Below are positions 47,125 through 58,814 of a DNA stretch of 64,000 nucleotides, in pieces. A program made the translations under genes and the position numbers. Location: positions 1 to 64,000 of the forward strand of contig JAMKCH010079092.1 in the NCBI GenBank assembly GCA_023653785.1. The letters run 5' to 3'. Under the pieces are notes generated by a model that searched no databases, was not told the origin of the DNA, and saw only the letters and a program-made list of their open reading frames with translations. Source of the DNA: Ophioderma brevispina. Lineage: Eukaryota; Echinodermata; Ophiuroidea; Amphilepidida; Ophiodermatidae. Each line of letters opens with the position of its first letter. Positions within the stretch are counted from its first letter, which is position 1.

Positions 47125-47510
47125 GCATTCTAGACGTCACAAAAGTCAGCATCTCACAGACCTTGACTACGCAGCTCTAACAGGGGATGTGATATCTGCT
47201 GCACAAGATCTACTACAAAGCATCATTTGAGAATGCTGCAGATAAAGTCAGCCTACATCTAAATGCCAAAGAGACGGAATGGAATACATGACCGTCAATG
47301 AGGAAGAGCATCATCAACCTATCTGCAGTACACACGGTAACCAACTCAAAAAGGTTAGACCTCAAGTACCTTGGGTCCTATGTTGGACAGCAAGAAAGAC
47401 TCAAGAGTTAAAGGGCCGTGGCCTGGTCGCTAATAGCATCGTCCCCATACTCCAAGATTTTACCGGAAGTGGTCAACATTTTGGTATTTGAAGAAAGCTA
47501 CTACTTTTCT
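47125..47510 (+). pseudogene. Reverse-transcriptase fragment with damaged catalytic motif
   Basis: The + strand reads LTDLDYA followed directly by AL at about 47158-47178, where non-LTR reverse transcriptases have Y-A-D-D-x-A-L, so the catalytic Asp pair is lost or shifted out. Downstream come ENAADKVSLHLNAKETE, HHQPICSTHGNQLKKV and (after a frameshift) YLGSYVG near 47370, the thumb motif. The fragment fades by about 47510. No upstream palm or endonuclease was found. It is a short non-LTR retrotransposon remnant between the two SPLNL-type repeats. Confidence 0.7.
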
Positions 47511-47814
47511 CATTTACCCTTTGAAATCATAGGGCTAAAGGATATTTGGTTTGGAAGTTATGAGCAAAAATGTACCACCCCCCCCCATTTTTGTCGATAT
47601 TAATTTTACACATATAGGGCTAAGAAATCATATTTTTAGCTCTCACATGAAAACGGGTTGAAATATCAGCGCAAAACTCTACAGATGGGATTTAGAGGTG
47701 AAGACCTTTCTATCAAGATGAAAACTTTATTTACTTAAATCGGTTCGTCCCCTTCTAATATATTGTATAATAACCAAAATATAGGCAAAATGGCACATAT
47801 GTTTTATGCAAATT

Positions 47815-48105
47815 AGCATTTCTTGCCATGCTTCCTTTTTTCTACCTTTTTGATATGTTGTTCGGGAGGGTTTATACAACAAGTTACAGCAAGAAAACCT
47901 TCTGTAGCAGTTTTGTCCAGGTCATACCGTAGATTGAGTGGACTATAATACGTGTATACGTCTTGTTTACCATTGGCATCCTGCGAGTTATGAATAGTTT
48001 CCATATCAGGGGTGGACCCATGACTTTTGAAGAAAAGAGGCACAGAATGGTGAAGCTCTGGAGGTTCTGGGGCAAAGTCCAGAATACGGGCATTCGCTTT
48101 ACTCA
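47815..48105 (-). CDS. Coding-like open frame, unknown; possible exon or element relic
   Basis: A minus-strand frame of about 95 codons runs from just below a TGA at about 48110 to a stop near 47815. It has balanced amino-acid composition and readable segments such as LHHSVPLFFKSHGSTPDMET, SPLNLRYDLDKTATEGFLAV and EQHIKKVEKRKHGKK. Part of it recurs as a decayed inverse copy at 46246-46395 with mostly conservative differences. No domain is recognised, and no clear splice sites bracket it. Duplication within 2 kb favours a mobile element, but an exon copied by rearrangement is possible. Confidence 0.3.
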
Positions 48106-48649
48106 GTCAGTCCTGCCCTACTGAATCAGATAACCTATATGTTCATAAAAGGACATATCTCACGAATTCTCTTGGTTTCAATAATGGATTAATTCGTTAT
48201 ATCAATTTTAAAAGATTAGATTTTGGTGTCCATTCCCTCTTTTTCTTAGTATTACACTTACCTGCTTGATCAGACTATATTAGAGCAGGAGCAGAATATC
48301 ATAGGGTCCTTATTTAGGGAGTTCATGCCCGACTACATCTAAGGTTTACCACCTTATAGTTATAGAAAAAAATCGGCAAACTTTTAAGTCTTACTGTCCG
48401 AACGGACCTTATTACAACACGTAAATGAAATGGAGAAATCGTATCTTGGAACACTGCCGGTTTCGTCTTTCTCTTCTTCTTTTCTTTCTTTCGTTCTTTC
48501 TTCTTCCTCTTCGTTTTTCTGTCAATTCTTCAGTTGAGAAAAGTACTTAGGGATTTCACAATACTTATTCCTTCCCTTACTTTTTCAAGCATTCTTGCAA
48601 TTTCAAATATTTTGCCAATTTTCCTGGATAAATCCTGATAGTGTCTTTA

Positions 48650-49480
48650 GTGATGGACCACTCCTACACGCTAATGCAGGTATTAGTGTGTCCAATTGTT
48701 GATTTTCCAACTGTTTTAATAGGGGCCATTGTAAGTTTACACAGGGGTCAAACTTTTAAATTACTCCCATCTTGTTGAATATATGCAATATTGTCCGTCT
48801 AGCATAAGGATTCCAAAAATGTATAGTTTGTACCATCTATGAACCATTAGTTTTAGAGTTTTGGTACAAAAATGACTAAAAGTGCAAACAATGTCAAACT
48901 CAATTTGTACAGGGGTCAACATTGAAATTGAGATCAATGATATATTTTAATGCTTGCAAATTATTGCCTGAGGAATGAGGACTCCCCAAAAGTATAGTTT
49001 TGATTATGTTAAATGTTTACTTACCGAGATAAAGGTCAAAGAAGGTCAATGCCAATTGGATTATGTTGCCCCATGACGTATTTTGTCGCATAACATAACT
49101 ATGCATTGCAGATGCTACAAACTATTCCTTATTTTGACACATTGAGCTAGATGAACAATTTGTTTCATTTTTTACAAAAATTGGGGCAACTTCTGATTTT
49201 GACCCCTGTACAAATGGAAATTGACCTTTTTTGCACTTTTAACCATTTTTACCCAAATACTCGAAAAACCAATGGTTCATAAGATGGCACACCTATACAT
49301 GTTTGGAATCCTTATGGACATATGCATTAGTTCAACATGATTGGAGTAATTTAAAATTTGACTCCCCTGTGTAAACTTAAATTGGCCCCTATTGGAAATG
49401 ACAACCCCACAATTTGACACTTGCATTGATATTCTATATGAATAATAAGAGAGAGGAGAGAGATGGTCATACTTACTACC
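48650..49480. repeat. 0.8-kb palindrome in duplication copy 1
   Basis: Inverted arms centre near 49055. Both carry ACAGGGGTCAAA, TAAGGATTCCAAA and TTGTACAGGGGTCA-type blocks, in mirror order. A diverged relative of one arm occurs at 53280-53500. It is probably a MITE-like foldback element duplicated with its host unit. Confidence 0.85.
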
Positions 49481-49865
49481 AAAGGTATCAAAGCTGAGAT
49501 GTAGTGGGACATGACAGGATGTTTTTGACACAAGTTCTTGGCTCCCACTCAAATAGCCCTTAAAAAACACTTAATACATTTCTTATATATTGCTCCTACC
49601 TTCAAATCGAAATCATTGTTCCATATTTGACGCTGCCATTTTAATAATTAATTATGAAATAATAATACGGATAACTCATCTATTGTTTCTGTTAGTATAA
49701 AGGATTGTACTATTTTTCATATTAGTGTGGTTTTTGATGTATGTGGAATATTTGCTACAAAATGTTAATTAAATCAGAAGTTAGCAGTACTATTAATTGG
49801 GATAATTATTTTCCGAAAAAAAGAAGGGTATGAAACCATCTTTTATATTTTCCGAACATCTTTCA

Positions 49866-49920
49866 ATATATATATATTTTTTAATTTTTTTAATTTTTTT
49901 AATTTTTTTAATTTTTTTAC
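49866..49920 (+). repeat. Microsatellite, TA run then (TTTTTTTAA)n
   Basis: A TATATATATATA run is followed by five copies of TTTTTTTAA. The expansion is absent from the matching place in duplication copy 2. Confidence 0.9.
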
Positions 49921-49954
49921 CAAAATTAACCCAAAATCCGAAAACAATTCAAAC

Positions 49955-50095
49955 GGCTGACCTTGTGTGTCATTTACCTACCGCATAACCAATACAAAAT
50001 AAGAGTGTCACTACTTTTGTTGCAATCCCCCTGGAAATGTTAACAATTGAACCCTTTTTAAAGAAATCGATGCAATGTTAAAGATTTAAAAATTT
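49955..50095 (+). repeat. Half-arm of the 28.1-kb palindrome family, copy in duplication 1
   Basis: It matches 28520-28655 through GACCTTGT.TGTCATTTA, CAACTACTTTTG-type, TGCAATCCCC.TGGAAA and TTTTTAAAGAAATCG. The same piece occurs in duplication copy 2 at about 52300-52440. Confidence 0.75.
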
Positions 50096-50264
50096 TGAAG
50101 GGGGTGTTCAGTAAAATCAAAATTACTATAACTACGGCCGTTTGAAGCTCAAAAATAAAGAATGAAACACTTAAGCGTTCTTTCACTGTTATGCCACGTA
50201 CCACAGTCGCTGCGGTTTGAATTGGTATTGTCAATAGACGTAATGGGGAATCATCTTTAGATCT

Positions 50265-50590
50265 ATTCACTACGCGCGCGCTCGAACTTCAACCAAGAGG
50301 TCGCTGGTCCGAAGTCCTGGTCAGCAAACCAAGAAATTATTGGCTGGTATACCTCATGGAGTAATTGGATAGAATTCTGTCCGTGGGATGAATTTGGTTG
50401 GCAGCGGTATTTTAATGGGGTTTCATAACTCCAGGCGATCCCTGCTATCGGTAAAGCTCGAGTAGATGATGCCCTGTTGAATTACAAAATAGCCTGCATA
50501 CATACGCCTGTATCAAACAAAGAACTACTTTGTGAATTGTCATGTCCAGACTTCTTAAAGTATATAAAGAAATATAATGGTTACACATAT
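50265..50590 (+). mobile_element. Possible SINE in duplication copy 1
   Basis: CGCGCTCGAACTTCAACCAA is followed by GAGGTCGCTGGTCCGAAGTC, resembling a tRNA T-arm region with a B-box-like GGTCCGAGTC in the copy at 52655-52950. The tail is an A/T-rich TATAAAG..ATAAATA run. No target duplications were resolved, so the assignment is weak. Confidence 0.35.
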
Positions 50591-50730
50591 TAGGCCATGA
50601 GGCCAACGCGAAAAAGATGCTCTAATAAGGACTACAGGTGGCGCGCCCCTGGGAAGTACAAATGCTTCGAAATCATTTTTTCTAAAATTAAGAAAGCAGT
50701 TCTACTGTTGCAGCTGTGTTTATTCTCGAT

Positions 50731-53090
50731 CAAGGTCCTATTAGGGAGTTCGTTCTGCCCGACTACAATCTAAGGTTGAACCTTTAGTAGTTATAAAAAA
50801 TCGGAAACTTAGTCATAACTGTCCGAACGGACACTTATTACAACACTTAAATGAATGGAGAATGTATCATTGGAACAACTGCCGTTTCTTCTCGTTTTCT
50901 GTCAACTCTTCAGTTGGAAAAAGTAACTTATGGGATTTTCTACAGACTTATCCTTCACTTTCAAGCTAATTCTTGCAAATTTCAAATTTTTGACTCTTTC
51001 TGATAATCACTGATAGGTCTTTAGTATGGACCCTCTAACCTCAAAATGCAAGGTAGTTAGTGGTGTCAAATGTGGTTGTCACTTTTTAAATAGGGGCCAA
51101 TTTAGTTTACAACAGTGTCAAACTTTTAAATTACTCCAATCTTGTTGAAATATATGCCATATTGTTCCGCTAGTCATAAGGATTCCAAAAATGTATAGTT
51201 TGTACAATCTATGACCATTAGTTTTAGAGTTATTGGGTAAAATGACTAAAGTGCAAAAAATGTCAAACTCAATTTGTACAGGGGAACATTTCAAGTTAAT
51301 CGATTATATTTTAAATGGCCCCCTTGCAAATTATTGCCTGAGGAAAGGACTCCCAACAGTATAGTTTTGATTTGTTACTGTGTACTCACCGAGATAAAGG
51401 TCAAAGAGGTCAATGCCATTGGATTTTTGTTTGCCCTATGCCTATTTGTCACCTACTATGCGCATTGGCAGATCTACAACCTATTCCTTATTTTGACACA
51501 TTAAGCTAGAAATGACAATTTGGTTCCATGTTTTAACAAAATTGGGGCACTTCTGATTTTGACCCCTGTACAATCGAAATTGACCTTTTTTTGGCACTTT
51601 AAACCACTTTACCCAATAACTCTAAACCATGGTCAATAAGATTGGCACAAACTATACATGTTTTGGAATCCTATGGACAATATGTCATATATCAACATGA
51701 GTGGAGTAATTTAAAAGTGGAGGACCCCTGTGTAAACTTAAATTGGCCCCTATTTGAGAAAAGTACAACCACAATTTGACACGTGGCATGATAGATATAT
51801 TATAAATGAGAGAGAGCGAGGGTCCATACCGTAACTACCAAAGGTACAAAGCGAGCATGTAGTGGGACATGTGGAAACGCTGATGTTTGACACAAGTTCT
51901 TGCTCCCACTCAATATAGCCTACATAACTTAATACATCTTATATAAGATGAGGCTATACAAGTTCAATCGAAATCATTGTTCCATAGTTGACGCTGACAT
52001 TTTATAAATATTATGAAATAATAAGTCGGATAACGCGATCTAGTGGTGCTGTTAGTATAAAGGATTGTACATATTTTCATATTAGTGTTTTTGGATGTAT
52101 AGTGGAAATTGCACAATAGTTATTCAAATCAGAAAGTTAGCAGTACTATTAATTGGGATATTATTTTCGAAAAAAAGAAAGTTCTGAAAACCATCTTTTA
52201 TTCCGAACACTTTCAGATATATATAATTTAAAGGTTTTGCTTTCTCTCTCTCAATATTCAAAGTTACCCAAATAAACAAAAAAGCGAAAACAATTTCAAC
52301 GGCATTGAACCTTGTTTGTCATTTACCCTCATAACCAAATACAAAAAGAAGAGTGGCAACTACTTTTGTTGCAATCCTGTGGAAAGGTTCACTACTTTGA
52401 GACCCTTTTTTAAAGAAATCGATGCAATGTTAAGATATTTTGAAGGGGGTGTTCAGTAATCCAAAATTACTAATATAATAACGGCCCGTTTGAAGCTCAA
52501 AAATAAAGAATGACACACATTAGCGTCGTTTCCCATCCCACACCATTTCATCACTGTTATCCTCCTCTACAATCCCCGTACCACCTTCCCTCTGCGGTTG
52601 ATTGGTAATTGTCAATAGACGTAGGGAAAAATTCATCTTTAGCTCTATTCACTACGCGCTCGAACTTCAGACCAAGAGGTCGCGGGTCCGAGTCTGGTCT
52701 TAGGCAGAACCAGAAATTAGTGGCTGGTATACCTCAGGGAGTAATTGGATAGATGGCTGTCCGTGATGAATTTGGTGGCAGCGGTAACTTTTAATGGGTT
52801 TTCAAACTCCAGGCGTCCCTGCTATCGGTAACTACGAGTCGATGATAGCCCTGTGATTAGCAAAAAGCCTGCAATTACATACCCGATCAAGACAAAGACT
52901 ACTTTGTGAATTGTCATGCCAGATATAAAGTATATAAATAAATATAAATGTTAAAATATTGGCCCATGAGGCCAACGGCGAAAAAGATTGCGAATAAGGA
53001 CTAAGGTGGCGCCCCCTGGGAAGTACATAATTCTTCCAAAATCATTTTTCTAAAATTATAGAAATCAGTTCTACTGTTGCTGTTGATAGT
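50731..53090 (+). repeat. 2.4-kb tandem duplication, copy 2
   Basis: This is the second copy of 48307-50730. It holds its own palindrome (about 51030-51830), the half-arm fragment (about 52300-52440) and the SINE-like segment (about 52655-52950). Confidence 0.92.
51030..51830. repeat. 0.8-kb palindrome in duplication copy 2
   Basis: This is the counterpart of 48650-49480, with the centre near 51420. The arms are inverted copies with many single-base indels. Confidence 0.85.
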
Positions 53091-53279
53091 CTCGTTTCCG
53101 GCCTTTGCTTTGAGCATCTCTAAAACTTATAAAGAAGAGATAGCAGGGGACTGGAGTAAAAGAGTGTGCGCTTCTGATAAAATTTGTGAATTTTTGCACA
53201 CAAGTACTTAGGCCTTGATAATCCATAAAATTGATGGAAGTTTTCCAACCCCCCTTAATGGACCGCAGATTAGGTTTCA

Positions 53280-53500
53280 AGGTTATACAGGGGGCAACAT
53301 TTTAAAATGTTCCGATTGTGTGAAGGTACCCATGGTGTTTGTCTGGGTTTACCAGGATTCTAAAAGGTAAAGTTTGCACTATCTATGGCTTTATAGGTTC
53401 GAATTATGGGGTAAAACTGTAAAAATAGCGAAAAAGAAAGTCAATTTTTGTGTGTACAATGGGTCACAATTAAAAGTTGCTTTGAATTAGGTAATTTTGT
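53280..53500 (+). repeat. Diverged arm of the 48.6/51.0-kb palindrome family
   Basis: It shows the same order of blocks as the left palindrome arm (ACAGGGG, ACATTTTAAA, a GATTCTAAAAGG-TAAAGTTTG-ACTATCTATG series, GGGTAAAACTG, GTCAATTTTTGTGTGTACAA) with lower similarity. It adjoins the end of the tandem duplication. Confidence 0.5.
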
Positions 53501-55223
53501 GGTGTAAATTGTTTCACTAGCTTAAATGATTGAATTAAGGAATCGTTTGCCATCACTACTTTAGTTTTCACGTTATCAACAAAATAGTTCACAGGTCATA
53601 TATCAAAAATTCACAGTTTTATCCGGTTTGCACACGCACATAAGATCTGTGCACTACGCCCCGCCTAAAGAGGAAAAATTCAATTCACCGAAAGTTCAAT
53701 CAAATCAACCGTGAAAACTCAATAGTTTGTGCAACGCACAGTAATTTTAAATTTATCTGTGTAAGTTTGGTGATGTAATGAAATTAATCAAAAATTGACG
53801 TTAACTAATCAAAGTTATATATTCTTCACGAATACGTATTTATTACTGCAACTATTACTGCTACTTTGTTAAGTTGCAAGTCTGTCTAATCCGTAAGCAG
53901 GGCTTTAATTGAAACACATGTTTTAAGTATTATGGTGTTCAACTGAAGGAGGCTCCGACCTTTCTTCGGAGAAAAACATTACCAAATCCCATGCCTAACC
54001 CACAATGTCATTATTGGAAGGACGTTCCAATCCACCTATCTTCTCGGAACTATATATTTTGCAATGACTGAATTTCGTAGATGCATAAAATACCCCGTAA
54101 ACCCAAAAATATTATTTTCCTTAGGAGCGGCATGATGCGGGTTTGAGTGTTAATCGTAATTATTAAAAACACGTGGTTAGTTTAGCTAATGGACTGGAAA
54201 TGATTGAGGGCTGTCGATTTCTTCGAAAGGGAGACCAAATTGGGGGGGGGGGGCGTGATTTTTTGTAAGGGTATACCGTAACATTGTAACACACCAAAAT
54301 GGGAGGGGTCCATATTTTAATTTACATTTTCGATTCCGTAGACTTCAGATTGGCATCAAAATAAAACGCCAGAAATGTATCCTTGGCCATCGGAGTCAAA
54401 ATACCCCAAGTGGAAAGAAATTTTCAGCCAATGAAGCACTAATTTTGGCCTGCATTTCTCCTAGCACTTTATCCCCATCAGAGTTAACTTTTCTAGAAAT
54501 TAGATTTATGGCCCCCATTTACTGTAGGGTTTTAGTTTATAAAAATAATATAATAATTTTGATCACTTATCTGTTTTAACAAATATGATTTTTTTTGTGT
54601 TATCTCTGAGGCATGAGGCATCTTTTGGGGGTCTCAAATAATCAAATTTCCCCAATTCCTCAAATCAAAATAATAACGGTTTTTAAAATGGCTCCAAAAT
54701 CCAATCCCTTCATTACGTTTTTGACTAAGTGTCCGACGGACATTAATGACTAAATTCGATTTTGTCCTTTTATATTGCTTTGCTTTTGTTCTTATCACTT
54801 GTAGGGTATTTAGGATACCCATTCTTGTAGAGAGATGCAAAAATCTGATTTTTGATTATACATACTTGTTTTCGATTTCCTGATTTAGCAAATCACTGAA
54901 TGCCTTACCGAGCTGCGAAAGGGAGTCATAAAATGGAATCTGATTATCCCAAGATTTGGCACCCTCAGCCGAAAAATGGTAAAAAAGATTTTTTCCCTTG
55001 AAATTCAAATAATCTAAAATTGTGTGATTTAGAATGCATTTTCTTATTACATTTGGTCTTAAAATGCCCGAACTTTAAATTTTGTGTGGTTTTTTACATA
55101 CTTAATGAAGAATATAGCTAGGTGTGTTTCTTTCTTTGCTTTTTGTTTTTTTGTTTTTGTTTTTTCTTTCTTCTTCCTCTTCTCTCTTCAAAACCTTTTA
55201 GTGCCTAAGCTGCTAAAGATCAT
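53501..55223. other. Unassigned AT-rich spacer
   Basis: It contains a G run at 54242-54253. No gene or paired termini recognised. Confidence 0.45.
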
Positions 55224-55958
55224 GGCCCGTATTCTCAAACGATGTTTAACGCTAATCACTGGTTAAATCGCAATTTAAACGCCCGCTAAAATAAACGCAT
55301 TTCTCAAAGCATGGTTAACTTTAAAAAACGCTGTTTCAATTTTTAGCCCCCATCAGTTAAAACATACCAAACCGTTGTTAAACTTAGACTTGGTCCGGGG
55401 GTAGTTTAAGGCGAGTTTTCACTTCACGTTTTTCATCAAATGCTGATATTTTCAGCTCTATGTGATACTCGTGGTTAACCAGTTACCAAGGTACCCACCT
55501 CTTTATTTCTTCTATCTTTCTTTTCCGGTCCACGGTTCATTTCTTCTCGTCCATTTTTTATCTGTTATAGTGTTTGTTTATTCTGTTATAGTAGTGAATG
55601 ATAGCAAGTGCGGCACAACGACATAAACGTTTTAATAGCCCGGGCTTTTGTCTCATCATTCAACAATTCTAAAGCTCCTTGCGTAACGCAACATTCTTGA
55701 AATTTCCCGTGGGGCCCCTTCATGCGTTGCATTTATGACTACGGAAGGCATTGTCTGGCATATAAATATTGTTCACGCACACGTAATGATATAGGCGAAG
55801 ATAAGTCACAGTTCGGTGGATGATATTTACGGCGATGACTACAGTGTTAGCTAAACGACTTGTTAAAATAATTAACCTTTCGGTTTTTAAACATTCGTTT
55901 ACTAACCACGTTTAGGCCTAACCACCGTGTATTTTAAACATCGTTGAGAATACGGCCC
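55224..55958. mobile_element. 735-bp TIR element with 3-bp CAT duplication
   Basis: The left end GGCCCGTATTCTCAAACGAT and the right end (inverse, GGGGCCGTATTCTCAACGAT) are inverted repeats continuing to GTTTAA. CAT flanks both sides (55221-55223 and 55959-55961). Inner inverted blocks include GGTTAA/TTAACC and ACCACGTTTAGG types. Three-base duplications and GGGCC ends are compatible with PIF/Harbinger-like elements (inference). No transposase. Confidence 0.7.
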
Positions 55959-55961
55959 CAT

Positions 55962-56770
55962 GTTTATAAATACATTGGTGACTCGTTTCTCTGTTCTCTG
56001 GTCTGAAGCGATAAACCACCCCCCCCCACTCATTTCAAAACTGTACACAGTGATTAGAAGTAAACATCCGTTTCTAAACACTATATTAAAAATAATCTGT
56101 TTTTTTTTTAAAAATGTTTATTTAAGGAAATGAAGTTTTTATCTTATTAACATATTTAGGTTTTTAAGGACTAAGTGTACGGTGCGAGTATTTCACACTA
56201 ATAATGGTTATTTCAATCACGACTTTCATTACCTAAGCCTTGTTACCTAAGCCTTGAACCTTCACTGTAAATAAGAAATGTCGTGCGAATTACTTTTATG
56301 TATTAAACATGCCAAATCTCAAAGACATGTTTAATCCAAAAGTATATAATTCCGCACAACAACGTTTCTTACAAAACAAATTAGTCTATTTTACATTACA
56401 TTGGCACAAATTTAGGTTAAAGTATTCGCAAAAGGTCGGAACTATATTTTTGAGCCGCAGGAATCGGCAAATGCGGCCCGATATTTCGAGCAATGGGGAG
56501 CGACAGCCTCATCGACATCCGCAGATTCCACCTTGCATGATATAATTTAGATATTAAACAAAAACAAAAAAACAACCTAAAATTAAAAAAAAACATAATG
56601 TTACAAACGCCATGTCTTCAGCCTGTTCTGAGAATTATCACGGTTTTAAAATCCCGGGGGTTTAATAAAATTTGGGTGAGTGAAAATTGGACATAATCGG
56701 TCCCCCCACCTCTAATAACCCTTCTGATAATTGTTGATACATACCTTTGCCAAAGAACAGATCTACAGGG
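55962..56770. other. Unassigned AT-rich spacer
   Basis: The open frame at 56309-56545 has no recognisable motif. No other structure noted. Confidence 0.4.
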
Positions 56771-57287
56771 ATTAGCAGCGATTTGCTAAACCGAAACAAA
56801 ACACCGAAAATTATCAAAGTCATATTATTATCTTTTTGCTACGACTGGCATGGATATCGAACATAACCTGCAAGTGGTTGGCTTGAAATCCGTGGTCTTA
56901 GACAAGGCAGTACTTTTCATCTGATTCTGTAATTTCTATCTCCGTGCGTAACAAAATTCGCGACGTATGAGATCAAAAAAGAAGGCCTTTCCTTCCCGGT
57001 GATATCACAGATTTTCATCGTGATATTGTGGACCATGAACAATACGTTTAACCTCAAACACGAACATTAATTGATCTTTGTTTATTTGACCTGGGGTAAA
57101 CCAAATCACTTTTTGTGCATATTTGAGATGCCCGGTCGCTGTAGTCTATTTGCGGGAGACGGTAGAGACAAATTAACATAAAGCAAGTTGATATGGAATT
57201 GTACGCACTTATCCCATGATTTATAAAGTTTAAAAATGCATTCCACATTTTTTCGATTCTCTCGGCAGTAATCAGCTGCTAAGCTCT
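56771..57287 (-). mobile_element. TTAA-type element, copy B
   Basis: It matches 466-1036 in reverse orientation, sharing AGGGATTAGCAGCGAT at one end and internal blocks CCTGCAAGTGG-like, GAAATCCGTGG, CATCTGATTCTG-like, CCGGTGATATCACAGATTTTC and TTTGAGGT/ACCTCAAAC. TTAA is not preserved at the ends of this copy. Confidence 0.65.
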
Positions 57288-57879
57288 TACAACGAGTTCA
57301 ATACCTGGCATGGTAGCCTACCCTGTAACTAATAATAATTACAAATTATGATATAATAAGAGTTGGCACGAATTGTTGAGAAATATACCAACAGATGAAT
57401 TGAATAATGAATAACATTTACTAAATAAACCTTAAGAAGTTTAAAGAGTCAGGGGGGGGGCAACATTCAATGTTCAGATTGGTCCCTGTCTTATCAATAA
57501 GCATCTATAAGCCAACGATATTGTGGGACAAAATCCGGTTCGCGGTACAAGTGTGGTCATCGCGCGTTCAGTCGCCCCCGATTTTCCATACCATAGATCA
57601 CGTACTCTGTCCTATATATTGATTTGAACGCTTCTTGAATTCCTGAAGTGGCAGTTGTCCTTCGGATCCAAAATTCTTTTATCACCGAAGCGGTAATCAA
57701 ATTGCTTGTAATTTAAGACAAATGAATAGTGGCAGAGTCAAAATGAAAAGAAGGTACCACCCGCGCTAGCTGAGCATAGTGCAGGCTAGCGACTCGAAGT
57801 TTGGGGAAGGATGAAGATATTTTCACTCGCCGTAATTCACAAGACAAATAGGGTAACCAATTCAAATTAAAGAGGCATT

Positions 57880-58105
57880 CCTCATTTGAAATCAGCCATT
57901 CATGAGATATACAAAGTATATGGTTAAATCTGCAGATCCAGTATAATTGTCATACATGATTCCAGTTGATATGGCGAGCCGATTCACATCAATCCCAGAT
58001 CTTGATGAAAGCACTACATTCCCGAGACTACAGTAAACAGAGACCCTCTTCCAGATCTCAGATGGCAACGAAACGTCACTTGAAACTTCTGCAAAAAGAA
58101 GATGG
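57880..58105 (-). CDS. Coding-like open frame with a possible splice acceptor, unknown
   Basis: On the minus strand, TCTTCTTTTTGCAG at about 58105-58092 is a strong splice-acceptor-like signal, and the following frame runs about 65 codons to a stop near 57894. It reads EVSSDVSLPSEIWKRVSVYC, then SLGNVVLSSRSGIDVNRLAI, then STGIMYDNYTGSADLT, which has protein-like composition. No donor site is obvious, no domain is recognised, and a lone exon in repeat DNA may be a relic or chance. Confidence 0.25.
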
Positions 58106-58814
58106 TGATAAAAGGTGTTCATGTTGGAATTGATTATTTATCAGCTGACTTGCCTCCCGTTGTAGACTGGAGAGCCCTATCTCATTTGTCAGCTTTAACT
58201 TAGTAAGGAAAATCAACAGTTTTCTCCTTTGTTTTGTTTCTTTATTTTCTTTCTTTCTTTAATATTATTGTTTTTTGTGTTTTAATGTTTTCAGTGTTTT
58301 CTAGTGTTTGATGCATTTCTTTTCATTAGCCCTCATCGATCATCGATGATACATTACCAGGGATGAATCTATAGGCCTAGACGGCTTTAGTACACTCTAC
58401 TTAGAAATAAAGATGCAGGACACTGGACTATTTTGTGTCCCCGTTAATAGCACCCTAAGCTCTACTATAGTAGATTCAACCCACAGGAACGTTCTGAAAC
58501 AAAAAAAAAAAAAAAACAAAAGCTGTCACGCTGACGGGGCAGACCCGGAAAAAAGTTTTGGACCTGTCTGTGGAATGCGGTGGTGATATTGCCGTGAATA
58601 TGCTCCACGTTAAAATCCGATTACATTGATTTTGGTAGTGTGAACAGAATGACCGAATTTGCAAAGAATTAGAGCTATTATACTACCAACGCACAATTAA
58701 AGAAAAAAAATCCAGACAGGCCAACTAATCACCCCCGGCCTGCTGGATGAGTGTTGGAATCTTGGATGGACAAATGTCTGACGGCCATTCAGTGCCGTTC
58801 AATTCCAGCTCATA
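58106..58814. other. Unassigned spacer
   Basis: It contains a T/C-rich run near 58230-58265, TAGGCCTA at 58372 and an A run at 58500-58516. No gene recognised. Confidence 0.45.

Larger units (their letters stand above)
48307..50730 (+). repeat. 2.4-kb tandem duplication, copy 1
   Basis: It is repeated head to tail at 50731-53090. Shared blocks occur in one order throughout: CTGTCCGAACGGAC, the palindrome, TAGTGGGACATG, TAAAGGATTGTAC, TTAATTGGGATA, TTGAAGGGGGTGTTCAGTA, GCGCTCGAACTTCA and CCCCTGGGAAGTACA. Copies differ mainly by indels. No coding frame is conserved between them. Confidence 0.92.

Noticed and set aside
53938..53975. Histone-type 3' stem-loop (CTCCGA...TCGGAG)
   Set aside because: Stem and loop sequences do not fit the conserved histone element and no histone frame lies upstream.
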